Part shown: positions 5,101 to 6,401 of the stretch, piece by piece
How positions within the stretch are numbered: the first letter of the stretch is position 1
Layout: each line of letters opens with the position of its first letter
Assembly: GCA_002417975.1 (NCBI GenBank)
Contig: DIDE01000056.1
Coordinates: 1-6,401 of the forward strand
From: Eggerthellaceae bacterium UBA5808
Lineage (GTDB): Bacteria; Actinomycetota; Coriobacteriia; Coriobacteriales; Eggerthellaceae
Direction: 5' to 3'
DNA: 6,401 bases
Position numbers and translations under genes: made by a program
The notes under the pieces: model-generated
Told to the model about the DNA's origin: nothing
Seen by the model: only the letters and a program-made list of their open reading frames with translations
Databases searched by the model: none

Positions 5101-6401
5101 CTACGGCGTAGCCACCGTTGCGGTTTCACCAGTAGATTTCGTCATATCTTCGATCGACTGTACCGTGCACATCTGATCACCAGGAATGTACGTAAGTTTT
5201 ACGGTATCACCTTGGCCATACCCTACCGCTTCGATCAAACTAGGTAAGGGACAATCGTAGATATGTTCATCGTTTTGCAGCTTAAGGTAAAAGTGAGAAT
5301 TGCCATCGATAACTGCTGTCGTAACGTGCTTGATAACGCCTGTTGTATCTTCGACATTTGCCGACACATCACCAACGGCACTGTTCGTTGCAAGAAGCGA
5401 CTTATAACTCTTCTGGCATTCGGCAACCGTATCGCCCACCGCTACATTCTGATAACGTTGGATATCAAGCATTGCAAACTTCTTGACAAGCCCCGCATTA
5501 TCTTTGAGGGCCATAAAATACGTCGGCTGCCCATTGATATTAAGCAATAAGGGGAACGTCGCATCGTACCCTAAGTTCTGTACCTGTCCTTTTGCGCTGC
5601 GCATGGCAGAATCTTCAGTTGCTCCCGCAACCGTATAGTAGTGAGCCTCTGCGGTCCGCTGATTAACCAGTACAAATCCAACAATAGCGTTATCAGCTGT
5701 TGCACTCGTCACTCCGGTGTAGACCCAAACATCATCATCTTTTGCTATGTAGTTATATCCAAGTTTGCCGTTAGTTCCCGGTGTCGTCTGTACAACTCCC
5801 GCCTGACCAAGCCACGAATTGAGCCATCCACCACTTAAGTTCCCATGCCAGTTATATTGCTGAATAAGCAATTCGGAAGGATACGAACGATCGACCCATT
5901 CAGGGCAATCTTCAATTGCGACATCCTGACAATCCCCTGTATTTGCGTTGCAAAGCACAACACGATCGATCGTCTCGCCGCCGAACAAACCAATGGTCCG
6001 AACCTGCACAGGGCATACCCACCAAGGCGTCCCATCATCATCGACTTCAAAGCTTTTTTGCTCAAACATATACGTTGGATATTTGAGCTGAATATAACGA
6101 TCAATATTGCGTTCAAACGGTTCACTCTCGGAGTAATACATTGGATGATCCAGACGAACGACTTGTGTGTTCTGGCTCGCCATATCAACGAGCACGTAAC
6201 CAGGAATTCCTGTATCTTTATTGGTGAACCATTTAAAGAAGTCAGCATAGTTGAGAGGACTGACTCGCACAGGACGCCCCTTATAATTGATCTGCGAATA
6301 CAAATCCGATATGTCAAACTGGCTCACGTAATCAGGAATTTCTCCCAACGTACGATTGCCAAGAATTACCGCGGAATCCCGATCAATAACAGGAATGGAA
6401 T
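5101..6401 (-). CDS. Large conserved protein of unknown function, C-terminal 432 residues (5' end outside window)
   Basis: The frame is open from the right edge to the TAG at 5103-5101. A TTG at 6348-6346 could be read as a start, but the upstream residues (PVIDRDSAVILGNRT, visible residues 3-17) belong to the same protein and continue off the window. The visible part has no transmembrane segment. Features along it are DDDGTPWWVCPV (120-131), RVVLCNANTGDC (146-157), KDDDVWVYTGVTS (220-232), FVLVNQRTAEAHYY (242-255) and QPTYFMALKDNAG (291-303). The last ~70 residues (about 351-418) look like an OB-fold: TTGVIKHV, FYLKL, GDTVKLTY. I recall the same motifs in ~600-residue proteins of Gram-positive anaerobes, often labelled hypothetical or Tat-signal proteins, with membrane segments at the N-terminus. 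That is recollection. No catalytic residues are recognisable and the function is unknown. It faces the transporter operon and ends at the shared terminator, so a functional link is not indicated. Confidence 0.88.
   Translation of the reverse strand, partial: SIPVIDRDSAVILGNRTLGEIPDYVSQFDISDLYSQINYKGRPVRVSPLNYADFFKWFTNKDTGIPGYVLVDMASQNTQVVRLDHPMYYSESEPFERNIDRYIQLKYPTYMFEQKSFEVDDDGTPWWVCPVQVRTIGLFGGETIDRVVLCNANTGDCQDVAIEDCPEWVDRSYPSELLIQQYNWHGNLSGGWLNSWLGQAGVVQTTPGTNGKLGYNYIAKDDDVWVYTGVTSATADNAIVGFVLVNQRTAEAHYYTVAGATEDSAMRSAKGQVQNLGYDATFPLLLNINGQPTYFMALKDNAGLVKKFAMLDIQRYQNVAVGDTVAECQKSYKSLLATNSAVGDVSANVEDTTGVIKHVTTAVIDGNSHFYLKLQNDEHIYDCPLPSLIEAVGYGQGDTVKLTYIPGDQMCTVQSIEDMTKSTGETATVATP

Noticed and set aside
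5835..6317. A 160-residue minus-strand open frame inside the large minus-strand gene.
   Set aside because: It is the same strand in a shifted frame and its low-constraint, Cys/Arg-rich product looks like a shadow of the conserved protein.
5101..6348. The TTG at 6348-6346 as the start of the minus-strand gene.
   Set aside because: The frame continues to the window edge with residues that clearly belong to the same conserved protein.

Overview
The window carries one tightly packed plus-strand operon (bases 1 to 4845) and, convergent with it, the end of an unrelated minus-strand gene (5101 to the right edge). The two are separated by 255 bases that contain a strong two-way terminator. The signs point to a Gram-positive bacterium: a BcrA-type ABC system with an acylated lipoprotein, purine-rich ribosome sites, and moderately low GC. 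An anaerobic host such as a coriobacterium or a clostridium is my guess from the style of the genes, not something the sequence proves.

The operon opens with the C-terminal 101 residues of a small Trp/Tyr-rich protein with three cysteines, whose start lies left of the window. It continues with an ABC ATPase (365-1024), a membrane-anchored extracytoplasmic protein (1008-1655), a six-helix permease (1652-2482), a second permease (2492-3358), a lipoprotein (3355-4008) and a third permease (4024-4845). Junctions are overlaps of 17 and 4 bases, a 9-base gap, a 4-base overlap and a 15-base gap, so the six transporter genes are almost certainly one transcript. The small protein precedes the ATPase by 56 bases with no terminator between them.

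The transporter looks like a relative of the BcrAB / LanFEG peptide-resistance exporters, but enlarged. It has three permeases that share a cytoplasmic-loop motif, and two extracytoplasmic proteins that share a KLxDY motif and a similar layout. The simplest reading is that the transporter exports, senses or protects against a secreted peptide, with the first gene as candidate peptide. No peptide-modification enzyme, leader peptidase, kinase or response regulator is visible here.

The minus-strand gene is the last 432 residues of a conserved large protein of unknown function ending in an OB-fold-like domain. Its sampled GC (about 45-50%) is higher than that of much of the operon (33-45% in sampled lines), which hints that the operon may be acquired.
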